Origin: CAZAEB01 sp964484095
Lineage (GTDB): Bacteria; Patescibacteriota; Microgenomatia; UBA12405; BS750m-G30
Assembly (NCBI GenBank): GCA_964484095.1
Contig: CAZAEB010000001.1
Coordinates: forward strand, 1 to 64,000
DNA length: 64,000 nucleotides
Direction of reading: 5' to 3'
Positions 24,753 to 33,708 of this stretch are shown one piece after another. Under the pieces are notes generated by a model that was not told the DNA's origin, made no database searches, and worked only from the letters and a program-made list of their open reading frames with translations. The stretch's first letter is position 1. Each line of letters starts with the position of its first letter. A program made the translations under genes and the position numbers.

Positions 24753-26240
24753 TCAATTAGATTTTCTAAGAGGAGCTGTGGCATTGGCTCTTGTTTCTCG
24801 TATAGCAGTAATTTTTACCTGCCCTGCCCACTTTGACTCCTCATCAAGTTTTTCAGCAATTTTTTGAACCATAATCTCCATTTCTTCATCAGATACTTTT
24901 TCAGGCTTAACAATTATTCGAATTTCCCGACCAGCCTGGTAAGCAGCAACATCCTCTATTCCCTTAAAAGAACGAACCACCTCTTCTATAGAAGTCATTC
25001 TCTTTAGGTAATCTTCATGGGCCTGATATCTGGCTCCTGGCCTGGAGCCGGAAGCGGCATCACCAATGTAAACAATCACCGACTCAAGAGAAGAAAATGG
25101 TTTATCTTCGTGGTGTTCGCCAACTGCATCAATTACCGCTTGAGGAAACTTGAATCTGCGAAGATAGTCAACTCCTATTTGAACATGGCTTCCTTCTTCG
25201 TCGGTAATTACCTTGCCAACATCATGAAGTAAACCAGCAAGCCTAACTACTTTTACATCAGCTTTATGCTCTGAGGCTAAAGCAATGGCAATTTTGGTAA
25301 CCTCAATCGTGTGAACAGCCAAATTCTGGCCGTAGGATGATCGGTACTTAAATTTGCCAATCGTTTTCACAACTTCTATAGGAAGATGATATACTCCCAC
25401 CGTTTGACATATCTTTTTTCCTTCCTCAAGCAGTATCCTATCCATCTGCAACTTAGTTTGCTTAACAACCTCTTCAATTCTTACTGGCTGAATTCTTCCA
25501 TCCCTAATCAGCTTTTGAAGAGCAATTTTTGCAATCTCTCTTCTAACCGAATCAAAAGAAGAAATTCTAATTTCATTACCGTCACCAAGCTCCAGCTCTA
25601 CTCCGGTAGCCTTTTCAAAAGCGCGAATATTTCTCCCTTCCCTGCCAATAACCTTTCCTTTAACATCCTCATTGGGAAGATCAACTGTCGAAATTGTGTA
25701 CTCTGCTACATAGTCAGTAACTCCATGTCTTATCGCCTCGACAATCGATTCTCTAGTCGCCTCTTCCTCAACAGCTTTAATAGCTTCTTTGATATCACTG
25801 GTTTTCTTAGCAAGCCAAGAGGTTAGTCTTTTTTCAGTTTCCTCGACAATCCTCTTTTGGGCATCCTCTTTTGACAATGCGGCTATCTTTTCAAGAGTTA
25901 ACAACTGCTTTTGACGCAAAGCCTCAGCTTCTTCCTGTTTTATTAAAATTGCTCTTTGTTTATCCTCCAATGATTGCTCTTTTTTACGAAGATAAACCTC
26001 CTTTTCATCCAGCGAATTACTTTTTCTATCAAGCTCTTTTTCTCGGTTGTTTGATTCCTCTAATAGTTTGACTAACTCCAACTCCTTTTTCCTGGTAAGA
26101 TCCTCTGCTGGATCTTTTTTTTCAACTGATAAGAATTTTTTTACAGCTGGTTTTTTTGATTTAACCTGAGCAGGCTCAGAACGCTTTTGAGTTTTTACTC
26201 CTCCAATAACCGCCCTAACTCGGGAAATTATATTAAACAT
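24753..26240 (-). CDS. rny: Ribonuclease Y, without the N-terminal membrane helix
   Basis: Endoribonuclease that starts mRNA decay. After a basic N-terminus comes a long Glu/Lys coiled coil (about 50-185), a KH domain (KGKVIGREGRNIRAFEKATG) and an HD domain (HTIEV and LLHDVGK) with GEHHEDKPF. The C-terminus ends in the family's VKITAIRE region. Canonical RNase Y begins with a membrane helix; here residues 1-45 are polar and basic (starts MFNIISRVRAVIGG), so membrane attachment must be absent or by an amphipathic helix. 495 residues. Single gene. Confidence 0.95.
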   Translation of the reverse strand: MFNIISRVRAVIGGVKTQKRSEPAQVKSKKPAVKKFLSVEKKDPAEDLTRKKELELVKLLEESNNREKELDRKSNSLDEKEVYLRKKEQSLEDKQRAILIKQEEAEALRQKQLLTLEKIAALSKEDAQKRIVEETEKRLTSWLAKKTSDIKEAIKAVEEEATRESIVEAIRHGVTDYVAEYTISTVDLPNEDVKGKVIGREGRNIRAFEKATGVELELGDGNEIRISSFDSVRREIAKIALQKLIRDGRIQPVRIEEVVKQTKLQMDRILLEEGKKICQTVGVYHLPIEVVKTIGKFKYRSSYGQNLAVHTIEVTKIAIALASEHKADVKVVRLAGLLHDVGKVITDEEGSHVQIGVDYLRRFKFPQAVIDAVGEHHEDKPFSSLESVIVYIGDAASGSRPGARYQAHEDYLKRMTSIEEVVRSFKGIEDVAAYQAGREIRIIVKPEKVSDEEMEIMVQKIAEKLDEESKWAGQVKITAIRETRANATAPLRKSN

Positions 26241-26342
26241 CTATCCCTCCTTTAAATACAGCAGAAAAGCCGCTAGGCAATCTTAGAAGAAATACAGAAA
26301 AAAACTAATAGACCGTTGATAAAAACATTTTTTCTAATAATC

Positions 26343-26371
26343 TTGACAACTGCTGTAAAAAATAATATATA
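26343..26371 (+). promoter_or_regulatory. Consensus promoter pointing antisense into recX
   Basis: A perfect TTGACA (26343-26348), a 17-nt spacer and TATATA (26366-26371) lie on the plus strand in the 151-nt gap between rny and recX. Both flanking genes are on the minus strand, so transcription would run antisense through recX. AT-rich sequence makes chance matches possible. Confidence 0.3.
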
Positions 26372-26391
26372 TACTTGCCATCGATTTCATT

Positions 26392-27072
26392 TTACCTTTT
26401 GTCAAGCCTTTCGTCAATCAAATCAACTACCTCGTTATAGTAAAAACCTTTACGCATAAGAAAGGAAAGCAGTTTTTTTTTCTTCTCAATATTTGCCATT
26501 TTTTCTGGAAAACCTCTAAGTTTTTTTTCAATAAGCCCAATAGCCGCCTCTGCCTCATTATAATCGACTTCAGCTAACTTTCTTTCAATTAACTCTCTTT
26601 CTACTCCTTTTTGATAAAGCTCGACAAATATCTCTCTTTTGGACCGAGGGCGAAATTCTCTCCTTTGCTCCACCCACCAAACCACAAAAGCTTCATCATC
26701 AACCAAGCCTCTCTTTTCAAGTCTAGCTACTGCCTTGTCAGCAACATCCTTTAAAACCAGGTGAAAATCAAACTTTACCTTTTGCTGTGTATTATCGACT
26801 GCTCTGGAAAGATAGTCTATCAATTTATCAAGAATTTCTTTTTCAGATCGTGGTCTTAATCCTAAAAGTCGAAGCGCTTTTTCAATCGCTTTTTCTAAAA
26901 AATCATCCTCTATTATTCTTTTTAATTTACTTTGAGAAATCTCTTTTCCTAAAAAAAGATTATTTTCTAAAACCGATTTAACTGACAATCCTAAGACAAA
27001 ATCAGAAAAATAAACATTGGCTCTAGAAAAATTCCTTTTTTGAGAAGCAATTTTTAGAATTTTATACCCCAT
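26392..27072 (-). CDS. recX: RecX family regulatory protein
   Basis: Modulates RecA filaments. 226 residues; the repeated three-helix RecX units are visible: LRLLGLRPRSEKEILDKL, then LEKRGLVDDEAFVVWWVEQR with SKREIFVELYQKGV, and LLSFLMRKGFYYNEVVDLI. The N-terminal 55 residues add a small extra domain often found in longer RecX proteins. It follows recA by 3 nt on the same strand, the classic recA-recX order. Confidence 0.92.
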   Translation of the reverse strand: MGYKILKIASQKRNFSRANVYFSDFVLGLSVKSVLENNLFLGKEISQSKLKRIIEDDFLEKAIEKALRLLGLRPRSEKEILDKLIDYLSRAVDNTQQKVKFDFHLVLKDVADKAVARLEKRGLVDDEAFVVWWVEQRREFRPRSKREIFVELYQKGVERELIERKLAEVDYNEAEAAIGLIEKKLRGFPEKMANIEKKKKLLSFLMRKGFYYNEVVDLIDERLDKR

Positions 27073-27075
27073 AAA

Positions 27076-28086
27076 CTACTTCTTTTTGATAGCAGAAAGA
27101 ATCTCTTTAGATATTTTTTTCGACAGGGATGGATTCTTGTCCAACTCTTCTTTTAGGGCCTCTCTTCCTTGGGCTATCGTTTTTCCTTGATATTTAAAAA
27201 AGGCTCCTGCTTTTGAAACAATTTCATGCTTTAGAGCCATATCGACAATCCCTCCTGACCTTGAGATTCCTCCAATATTCATTATTTCAAACTCTGTTTC
27301 TTGAAAAGGCGGAGCAACTTTGTTTTTGATAACTCGAGCTCGATGAGTTGAGCCAAATACAATTCCTTCTGCATTTTTTATGTTTCCAGTTTTTCGAACA
27401 TCAATTCTTACTGAGGAATAGAACTTAAGAGCCATTCCTCCACTGGTTGTTTCCGGATTACCAAAAAATACACCAATTTTATGACGAATCTGATTAGTAA
27501 AAATAACCACTGTCTTTGACTTGGAAATTGCTCCAGTCAATTTACGAAGTGCCTGAGACATCAATCTTGCTTGAACTCCAACCATCGCGTCTCCCATCTC
27601 TCCCTCGATTTCTGCCCGCGGAACTAAAGCGGCAACCGAATCAATAACAATTACATCCAGTCCTCCTGATCGCACTAAAGTTTCAACAATTTCCAAAGCC
27701 TGCTCACCGGTATCCGGCTGAGAAATAAGAAGATCATCCAGTTTTACTCCAATCTGTTTTGCCCGACTAGGATCAAGGGCATGTTCTGCATCAATAAAAG
27801 CAACTGTGCCACCTAGTTTTTGTGCTTCGGCAATAACATGCAAACAAAGAGTGGTTTTCCCTGATGCTTCTGGACCAAATACCTCTGTTACTCGACTTCG
27901 CGGCAGTCCCCCCACCCCCAGAGCAATATCTAAAGGCAAACAGCCGGTAGGGATAACAGGAATCTTTTCATCAGCCCCTCCACCCATCTTCATAATTGCG
28001 CCCTTGCCGTATTGTTTTTCAATCTGATCCATTGCCATCTTTATCGCCTGAAGTTTTCCCGATCCATCTTCACTTTTCTTGGCCAT
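27076..28086 (-). CDS. recA: Recombinase RecA
   Basis: Strand-exchange ATPase. Walker [11 protein letters not shown], the MAW region [13 protein letters not shown], Walker [13 protein letters not shown], loop L1 [20 protein letters not shown] and loop L2 [24 protein letters not shown] sequence are intact. 336 residues; the usual acidic C-terminal tail is missing (it ends in [10 protein letters not shown]). An AGGAGG lies 6 nt before the ATG. No LexA-type SOS box was evident upstream. Confidence 0.98.
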   Translation of the reverse strand: MAKKSEDGSGKLQAIKMAMDQIEKQYGKGAIMKMGGGADEKIPVIPTGCLPLDIALGVGGLPRSRVTEVFGPEASGKTTLCLHVIAEAQKLGGTVAFIDAEHALDPSRAKQIGVKLDDLLISQPDTGEQALEIVETLVRSGGLDVIVIDSVAALVPRAEIEGEMGDAMVGVQARLMSQALRKLTGAISKSKTVVIFTNQIRHKIGVFFGNPETTSGGMALKFYSSVRIDVRKTGNIKNAEGIVFGSTHRARVIKNKVAPPFQETEFEIMNIGGISRSGGIVDMALKHEIVSKAGAFFKYQGKTIAQGREALKEELDKNPSLSKKISKEILSAIKKK

Positions 28087-28136
28087 TTATCCTCCTAATA
28101 GAATAAAAACTAACTGGCTAATTTAATCATGAAACG

Positions 28137-28145
28137 TGATAAAAT
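28137..28145 (+). promoter_or_regulatory. Extended -10 TGATAAAAT of the tRNA-Pro gene
   Basis: TGA plus TAAAAT ends 9 nt before the first tRNA base, a typical distance for tRNA transcription start. Same motif family as at 7943, 19000 and 19523. Confidence 0.45.
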
Positions 28146-28154
28146 ACAACTGCT

Positions 28155-28231
28155 CGGGGTGTGGCGCAAATGGCTAGCGCACACGGCTGGGGGCCGTGGG
28201 GCTGCGGGTTCAAATCCCGCCACCCCGACCA
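28155..28231 (+). tRNA. tRNA-Pro (anticodon GGG)
   Basis: A full cloverleaf: acceptor stem CGGGGTG/CACCCCG, D-arm GCGC/GCGC, anticodon stem CACGG/CCGTG with loop CTGGGGG (anticodon GGG at 28189-28191, reading CCC), T-arm GCGGG-TTCAAAT-CCCGC, discriminator A and an encoded CCA. It is the only tRNA in the window and lies on the strand opposite recA and the ribosomal cluster. Confidence 0.97.
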
Positions 28232-28278
28232 ATAAAAATGCTCAATATTTGAACAAACTTTTGGAAAAATTGCCAAGA

Positions 28279-28704
28279 CTATCTCTTTGGAGACTGTTTT
28301 TTCTTTCTGGCTCTGCCCATCTGGCCAGCTTTTCTTCTTTCCCTTACTCTGGCATCAACGGTCAAAAGTCCTGCCTTTTTTAAGATCGGTCGGTAAACCG
28401 AACTATTATATTTATCTAATGCTCTGGAAGTTGCCAAAACAACCGCTTCAAGCTGACTGACTTTTCCTCCACCAACAATTCTGATTACACCATGAAATTT
28501 TCCGTCTGATTCTGATATTACAAGGGGTTTTTTATAAAAATACTCACAAACCTTGCCAGGAAAATATTTATCTATCGTCTTTCCATTTACACTCCATTCG
28601 CCTTTTCCTTCAAATAACCTAATCGTAGCTACCGCCGCTTTTCTTCTACCTACAGCATAAAAATACTTTTTCTTCCTGCCTTGTTTTTTGGTTTGCTTTG
28701 CCAT
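28279..28704 (-). CDS. rpsI: 30S ribosomal protein uS9
   Basis: 141 residues. Family signatures YAVGRRKAAVATIRL near the N-terminus, VRIVGGGKVSQLEAV-like core and the basic C-terminal tail (MGRARKKKQSPKR) that reaches the P-site tRNA. A short Lys-rich N-terminal extension precedes the fold. Follows rplM by 5 nt, the conserved rplM-rpsI pair, here attached to the end of the alpha block. Confidence 0.96.
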   Translation of the reverse strand: MAKQTKKQGRKKKYFYAVGRRKAAVATIRLFEGKGEWSVNGKTIDKYFPGKVCEYFYKKPLVISESDGKFHGVIRIVGGGKVSQLEAVVLATSRALDKYNSSVYRPILKKAGLLTVDARVRERRKAGQMGRARKKKQSPKR

Positions 28705-28709
28705 TTTTT

Positions 28710-29135
28710 TTACTTAACCTCAATTAACTTTTTACCGCCATAATTATGTTTATCGCCAACAAAAATTCTTAATCTTTTCAATCTCTTTGCCCGCAGTTTG
28801 TTTTTAGGAAGCATTCCTGAAACCGCCTTGTATATTGCCCTGGTTGGATCCTTTTCCATCATTTTCTTATAAGTAATCTCTTTTAGGCCACCCGGCCAGC
28901 CAGTATGGTGCTGATAAAGCTTATCGCTCTCCTTTTTACCTGTCACTTCAACTCTTTCACAATTAGTCACCACTACCCAGTCCCCACAATCAAGATTGTA
29001 TACAAAATTAGTTTTCTCTTTTCCCATAAGAATTATGGCAATTTTAGTAGCCAATCTACCCAAGATTTTTCCTTTAGCATCTGCCAAATACCAGTCTTTT
29101 TTAATGTCTTTTTGCCTAATAGAGTCTGTCTTCAT
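28710..29135 (-). CDS. rplM: 50S ribosomal protein uL13
   Basis: 141 residues. DWYLADAKGKILGRLATKIA, GDWVVVTNCERVEVTGKKE, and AVSGMLPKNKLRAKRLKRLRIF, shown in parts, are diagnostic. Its start overlaps the rplQ stop by 4 nt (ATGA), tying it to the rpoA-rplQ transcript. Confidence 0.96.
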   Translation of the reverse strand: MKTDSIRQKDIKKDWYLADAKGKILGRLATKIAIILMGKEKTNFVYNLDCGDWVVVTNCERVEVTGKKESDKLYQHHTGWPGGLKEITYKKMMEKDPTRAIYKAVSGMLPKNKLRAKRLKRLRIFVGDKHNYGGKKLIEVK

Positions 29136-29590
29136 TTTTTAGCCTCCTTTTTAGTCTTTTTCTCTTTTGTTTCTTTTCCTGCTTTCTTTATTTTCTTTTT
29201 TTTCTCAGCTTCAGGCTTTTTAAAATCAATGTCAACTTTTTCCACAAACTCAACTCTAACCAAAACAGCATCATCACCCTTCCTTCTTTTCACCTTAACT
29301 GTTCTGGTAAACCCGCCATTTCTGTCCTTAAAAACAGGAGCAATTTTGTCAACAATCAAGTTGACCAGATTCTGATCCTGAAAATATCGATATACAAATC
29401 TTTTGGCAGAAATATCACCTTTTTTAGCCCTGCTAATCATTCTTTCTATCAGTCTGACTAAAACTCTTGCTCTAGCCTTGGTAGTCTCTACCTTGCCGGA
29501 TAAAAACATCGACCGGACAAGATTTTTCGTCAAGGCCCGGCGATGATCGAATTTTAGGCCTAGTTTCTTTCTTTTAACTCGATGGCGCAT
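29132..29590 (-). CDS. rplQ: 50S ribosomal protein bL17 with charged tail
   Basis: 152 residues. The N-terminus MRHRVKRKKLGLKFDHRRAL and the VETTKARARVLVRLIERMIS region are typical. The last 30 residues are almost all Lys, Glu and Ala, an extension beyond the usual 115-125 residue core. Follows rpoA by 3 nt. Confidence 0.96.
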   Translation of the reverse strand: MRHRVKRKKLGLKFDHRRALTKNLVRSMFLSGKVETTKARARVLVRLIERMISRAKKGDISAKRFVYRYFQDQNLVNLIVDKIAPVFKDRNGGFTRTVKVKRRKGDDAVLVRVEFVEKVDIDFKKPEAEKKKKIKKAGKETKEKKTKKEAKK

Positions 29591-29593
29591 TGA

Positions 29594-30508
29594 TTAGTCC
29601 TCTAAGGTAACTCCTTTATCTTTTAACACTTTTTCTAACTCAGTCACCGACTTTTCACCAACATTGTTGGCATCCATTACTTTTTTTCTACTAACGCCTT
29701 GAAAGTCGGAAACTTTTTTGTACCCTGCTTTCCTCAAAGCATTTGCCAGCCGAAGAGGAATATCCAACTCATCAACTACCACTTCCAGCTCACCATTCTT
29801 TTTCTCAACTGCTTTTTTCTTAGGCTTAACATGATTCGGCTTGGCAATCTGAGCAAAAACCCCTACCAATATTTCTGCTGCCTGTTCAACTAGATCGCCT
29901 GGATTGACAGTTTTATCCGTCCAAACTTCAAAAACTACCTCGTCTAAATTACTGGTTTTGCCTGCCCGAATCGGATTAACGACAAAACTTGCCTTAACGA
30001 CCGGACTAAAAATGGCATCAACAGAAATGACTCTCATTTTGTCAACCTTATGGTCCTCTGCTAAAGAGTATCCTTGGCCCTTTTCAACAATTAATTCAGC
30101 CTTAAATTTTGTCTTTTTGTCGGCTAAGTTTGCCAAAACTAAATCCTTGTTAGTTACCTCAACTCCAGCCGGAAAAGAAATATCTCCTGCTGTAACCGAC
30201 CCAGGGCCAGTTTTTTCAATTTTTCCTTTAACTGGCTTCTCGGCCTTACTGGTAATCCTGATCTGTTTAACATTGGTGATAATTTCCAAAACGTCTTCTT
30301 TGACACCTTTAATTGTGGCAAACGCATGACTAACCCCATCAATTTTAATCGTAGTAACAGCCGCACCAGGCATTGCGCCCAGTAAAACTCTTCTTAAAGA
30401 GTTTCCAACCGTATAACCAAAGCCTCCTGCAAGAGGAGAAATGACAAACCGACCATAACCATCAGAAACCTTCTCTTTTTTAATCCAAAATTCTGTTATA
30501 TCAGTCAT
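29594..30508 (-). CDS. rpoA: RNA polymerase subunit alpha
   Basis: 304 residues. The N-terminal dimerisation domain has FVISPLAGGFGYTVGNSLRR and VLLGAMPGAAVTTIKIDG-like sequence. The C-terminal domain (about 235-300) carries the helix-hairpin elements LRLANALRKAGYKKVSDF and NVGEKSVTELEKVL that contact DNA and activators. Linker is Lys-rich. Lies between rpsD and rplQ in the alpha block, with a 45-nt gap to rpsD. Confidence 0.97.
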   Translation of the reverse strand: MTDITEFWIKKEKVSDGYGRFVISPLAGGFGYTVGNSLRRVLLGAMPGAAVTTIKIDGVSHAFATIKGVKEDVLEIITNVKQIRITSKAEKPVKGKIEKTGPGSVTAGDISFPAGVEVTNKDLVLANLADKKTKFKAELIVEKGQGYSLAEDHKVDKMRVISVDAIFSPVVKASFVVNPIRAGKTSNLDEVVFEVWTDKTVNPGDLVEQAAEILVGVFAQIAKPNHVKPKKKAVEKKNGELEVVVDELDIPLRLANALRKAGYKKVSDFQGVSRKKVMDANNVGEKSVTELEKVLKDKGVTLED

Positions 30509-30553
30509 TTATTGCTCCTTTTAACAATTAATTTTTAAAGTTTAAAAACAAAT

Positions 30554-31174
30554 TCAGCGAGAATAAAACTCAATAATTATATTCTCTTTAATATCCTGAG
30601 GCATTTCTTCCCTTGTCGGCATTTTCTCAACCTTGCCGAATACGCCTTTTCTCTTTAGCCAGGCGGGAATTTCAAGATCCTTTTTTGCCAGCCAGATCTC
30701 AACAGATTTTATTTTTGCTCCTGATTTAGAAAGCTCTATCTTGTCGTTGAGTCGCAGATTATATGAAGGAATTTTTACCTTTTCCCCATTAACCAATACC
30801 TTGCCGTGAGTAATAAGCTGACGAGCCATTCTTTTTGAAGATGCCAAACCCAGCCGATGAAGAACATTATCCAGTCTTAACTCCAGCAACCTTAAAAGAT
30901 TTTCTCCTTGATCTCCATCAATCATACTGGCCTTTTTCAAATAATTTTTGAACTGTTTTTCCATTACTCCGTAATATCGCTTTGTTTTTTGCTTTTCTCT
31001 CAACTGAGTACCATACTCCGAAAGTCTAAACCCACTTTTCAAACCATGAACTCCAGGAGCAACCGGACCAACCTTTTCCAAAGGACATTTTGGAGAAAAA
31101 CATCTCTCTCCTTTTAAAAAAAGTTTTAATTTCTCTCGGCGACAAAGTCGACATTTTTTATAAAAATTAGCCAT
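30554..31174 (-). CDS. rpsD: 30S ribosomal protein uS4, zinc-binding form
   Basis: 206 residues. Cysteines 8, 11, 25 and 30 (CRLCRREK...GERCFSPKC) form the zinc-binding N-terminus of the C+ type. The S4 RNA-binding domain follows with LRLDNVLHRLGLASSKRMAR and HGKVLVNG. Primary 16S-binding assembly protein; also a translational repressor in some bacteria. Starts 3 nt after rpsK. Confidence 0.96.
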   Translation of the reverse strand: MANFYKKCRLCRREKLKLFLKGERCFSPKCPLEKVGPVAPGVHGLKSGFRLSEYGTQLREKQKTKRYYGVMEKQFKNYLKKASMIDGDQGENLLRLLELRLDNVLHRLGLASSKRMARQLITHGKVLVNGEKVKIPSYNLRLNDKIELSKSGAKIKSVEIWLAKKDLEIPAWLKRKGVFGKVEKMPTREEMPQDIKENIIIEFYSR

Positions 31175-31177
31175 ATT

Positions 31178-31567
31178 TTATGTTCTCCTTCTTTTGGGCG
31201 GCCTGGGACCGTTATGAGGAATTGGAGTAACATCAGAAATCGAAAGAACGTCAATTTCCCTTCTGGAACTCAAAACTTTTAATGCCGAATCTCTTCCTGG
31301 ACCAGGTCCTTTGATATATACCTGAGCCTTTTTCATTCCCAGTTGTCTAGCGATTTCGACTGCTTTTTCTAAAGTTGTGGTTGCTGCATACGGAGTTGAT
31401 CTTCGAGTCCCTTTAAAGCCAAGTTTTCCCGAAGAAACCCAATCCACAACGTTGCCAGTCAAATCAGTAATGGCTACGATTGTATTGTTAAAACTGGCAG
31501 AAACAGTAATTCTGCCCTCAATAACAAATTTTTTTTCTTTGGTTTTCTTGTTATTTGTCTTGCTCAT
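31178..31567 (-). CDS. rpsK: 30S ribosomal protein uS11
   Basis: 129 residues, with SFNNTIVAITDLTGNVVDW, GFKGTRRSTPYAA, and the C-terminal DVTPIPHNGPRPPKRRR, all diagnostic. Forms the platform of the 30S subunit near the mRNA exit. Confidence 0.97.
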   Translation of the reverse strand: MSKTNNKKTKEKKFVIEGRITVSASFNNTIVAITDLTGNVVDWVSSGKLGFKGTRRSTPYAATTTLEKAVEIARQLGMKKAQVYIKGPGPGRDSALKVLSSRREIDVLSISDVTPIPHNGPRPPKRRRT

Positions 31568-31609
31568 TTTTTATTGTTCTAATTTTTTATTTGTTAAAAC
31601 AATAGATTT

Positions 31610-32008
31610 TTATACCTTTTGCTGTTGTTCAATTTTTGACCACATTTCCTTACTTAAAGCCCCAACCGTCTTTTTCTTGCCCCTTCTGGTTCTAGCATTG
31701 TCTTTAGTTCGCTGTCCCCTGACTGGCAAATTAACCATATGTCTAATTCCTCGATAAGTGCGAATCGCCTTCAATCTTTCAATATTTTCCCTGATCTCTT
31801 TTCTTAAATCCCCCTCTGTCAAAAAATTATTTAATACGGTTGCTACTCGAGAAACTTCTTCTTTGGAAAGATCTTTGGCCCTCATATCCTTGTCAAGTTT
31901 GGCCTGCTTTATTAGTAATCCAACATTACTCCTGCCAATTCCATATACCCGTGTTAAGCCAATATCGATTTTTTCGTTATCTGGTATTTGTATTCCTGCT
32001 ATTCTCAT
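31610..32008 (-). CDS. rpsM: 30S ribosomal protein uS13
   Basis: 132 residues. MRIAGIQIPDNEKIDIGLTR, YGIGRSNVGLLI and the C-terminal VRGQRTKDNARTRRGKKKTV, which contacts P-site tRNA. Two bases separate its ATG from the rpmJ stop. Confidence 0.97.
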   Translation of the reverse strand: MRIAGIQIPDNEKIDIGLTRVYGIGRSNVGLLIKQAKLDKDMRAKDLSKEEVSRVATVLNNFLTEGDLRKEIRENIERLKAIRTYRGIRHMVNLPVRGQRTKDNARTRRGKKKTVGALSKEMWSKIEQQQKV

Positions 32009-32010
32009 TA

Positions 32011-32124
32011 TTATCCTTGTTTCTGTTTATGTCTCTTGTTTTTACAAATAACAAAAAGTCGCCCTCGACGACGGACTATCTTACAATCTCGACAACGCGC
32101 CTTTACACTTGACTTAACTTTCAT
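32011..32124 (-). CDS. rpmJ: 50S ribosomal protein bL36, zinc-binding
   Basis: 37 residues, easily missed because of its size. Starts [17 protein letters not shown] and keeps the zinc ligands Cys11, Cys14, Cys27 and His32 (CKNKRH). It lies between infA (3 nt upstream) and rpsM, its normal position. Confidence 0.95.
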   Translation of the reverse strand: MKVKSSVKARCRDCKIVRRRGRLFVICKNKRHKQKQG

Positions 32125-32127
32125 TTT

Positions 32128-32355
32128 TTATTTTTCTCTAAACACTACCCGACCCCTGGTCGAATCATGAGGAGACATTTCTATCTTAACCTTGTCTCCT
32201 GGCACCACTCTAATATAGTGCAACCTCATTTTTCCAGATAGATAAGCGAGAATCACCTTATCATTATCCAGTTTCACTCGAAAAGTGATATCCGGCAATG
32301 CCTCGGTTACCACCCCACTAAAAACCAACTTATCGTCTTTTCCTTTATCGGGCAT
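32128..32355 (-). CDS. infA: Translation initiation factor IF-1
   Basis: 75 residues, an OB-fold with KLVFSGVVTEALPDITFRVK, YLSGKMRLHYIRVVPGD and SPHDSTRGRVVFR. Binds the ribosomal A site during initiation. Begins 1 nt after the map stop. Confidence 0.96.
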   Translation of the reverse strand: MPDKGKDDKLVFSGVVTEALPDITFRVKLDNDKVILAYLSGKMRLHYIRVVPGDKVKIEMSPHDSTRGRVVFREK

Positions 32356-32356
32356 T

Positions 32357-33112
32357 TTATTCCCAGAAATATGGGGTTAAATCCACTAAACCAGAATCAT
32401 TAACATATACCGATTTCTCAAAAAGTCCTGATATTTTACCACCTTTATTTACGATTGTCCAGCCATTACTTTCCGTTTCCAATCTAGGCTTAGTATCGGT
32501 ATAAATAATCTCGATTGCCAATCCCTGACCCGCTAAAATAGGGGGGGTCTTTTCAATATCTCCCTTTAATAGGCAGGGGATATGTGGTTTTTGGTGAAGA
32601 TTTTCGCCAATTCCATGACCTGTTAGTGTTTCTACGCAAAAAAATCCGTCTCCTTCTATCTGTTTCTGAATGGCTTGAGAAATATCCCCAACTCTATTTC
32701 CAAGTTTGGCTGCCTCCATTGCTTCATCTAAAGCTTTTCTGCCAGACATCAAAAACGCTTCCTCAAAAACATAAGAAAGAGGTTTCCCCGCTATAAAGCT
32801 ATAGGCCATATCAGTATGAAAACCATCAAAATATGCACCTCCGTCAATACTCACCAAGTCTCCTTGGGAAATTCGAGTATTGTCAGGAATACCATGGACT
32901 ACGCCGTTATTTAAATTTATACAGGTAGCCCAAGAATAACCAGACACCTTTTTAAATGAAGCTTTTGCCCTGAAATTGGCAAGTTTTATGCAAAAAAACT
33001 CCTCGATCTCTAATAAACTTCTTCCTGATTTCATATAACCAATCGCCTCTGCCATCGCCTTGGCTAAAATCCTGCCTCCTTTTTTCATAGATTGAAGTTT
33101 TTTGTCGCTCAT
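32357..33112 (-). CDS. map: Methionine aminopeptidase, type I
   Basis: Removes N-terminal methionine. 251 residues, pita-bread fold with the metal ligands recognisable: DGGAYFDGFHTDMAYSF (two Asp), GHGIGENLHQKPHI (His), then the C-terminal Glu residues in LAIEIIYTD and the last strand. Starts TAATG-overlapped with adk. Confidence 0.95.
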   Translation of the reverse strand: MSDKKLQSMKKGGRILAKAMAEAIGYMKSGRSLLEIEEFFCIKLANFRAKASFKKVSGYSWATCINLNNGVVHGIPDNTRISQGDLVSIDGGAYFDGFHTDMAYSFIAGKPLSYVFEEAFLMSGRKALDEAMEAAKLGNRVGDISQAIQKQIEGDGFFCVETLTGHGIGENLHQKPHIPCLLKGDIEKTPPILAGQGLAIEIIYTDTKPRLETESNGWTIVNKGGKISGLFEKSVYVNDSGLVDLTPYFWE

Positions 33113-33708
33113 TATATCTTTTCAAGTTTACATACTATATCTTTATAGATATCTTCAACCGGTCTTTCTCCATCAATTTCAACCAAAACTCCTTTTTTGC
33201 GGTAATATTTCAATATTGGCTTAATTGTTTTCATATAAGACTTAAACCTTTTTTTGAAAATTTCTGGATTATCATCATTCCTTCCTGTCTGAAATTTTTT
33301 ACCATCGGCTACAACCTTTTCTCTCCTTGCCAAAACCACCTCCGGTCTAACCTTAATCAAAATCACCAGATCAATTCTCAACCCCCTTTTTTTCAAATAA
33401 TCATCAATCAACCCTGCCTGAACAACAGTTCTGGGAGAACCGTCAAGAATAAAACCTTGAGATGAAGCTTTTTCTAATCTTGGAAAAATCATTTCGCAAA
33501 TAATTTCATCAGAAACCCACCGACCCTTAACTAAATACTGAGACATTTTTTTACCCATCTGTGTTTTTTTTGCCACCTCTTGACGAAGAATATCGCCGGA
33601 AGAAACGTGAACCATTTGATAGTCTTTAGCAATTATTTTTGCCTGAGTCCCTTTACCACTTCCCGATGCCCCGATAAAAACCAGATTAAATTTTTTGTTC
33701 TTTATCAT
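33112..33708 (-). CDS. adk: Adenylate kinase
   Basis: Converts ATP + AMP to two ADP. 198 residues. P-loop FIGASGSGKGTQAK, HVSSGDILRQEV, FILDGSPRTVVQA (usually DGFPRT), and a short LID without the zinc cysteines (RNDDNPEIFKKR). The Phe-to-Ser change in the DGFPRT motif is mild. Lies between secY and map with one-base TAATG overlaps on both sides. Confidence 0.94.
   Translation of the reverse strand: MIKNKKFNLVFIGASGSGKGTQAKIIAKDYQMVHVSSGDILRQEVAKKTQMGKKMSQYLVKGRWVSDEIICEMIFPRLEKASSQGFILDGSPRTVVQAGLIDDYLKKRGLRIDLVILIKVRPEVVLARREKVVADGKKFQTGRNDDNPEIFKKRFKSYMKTIKPILKYYRKKGVLVEIDGERPVEDIYKDIVCKLEKI

Noticed and set aside
28129..28383. 84-codon plus-strand ORF across the tRNA
   Set aside because: It reads through tRNA-Pro and then antisense to rpsI; no codon pattern or ribosome-binding site.
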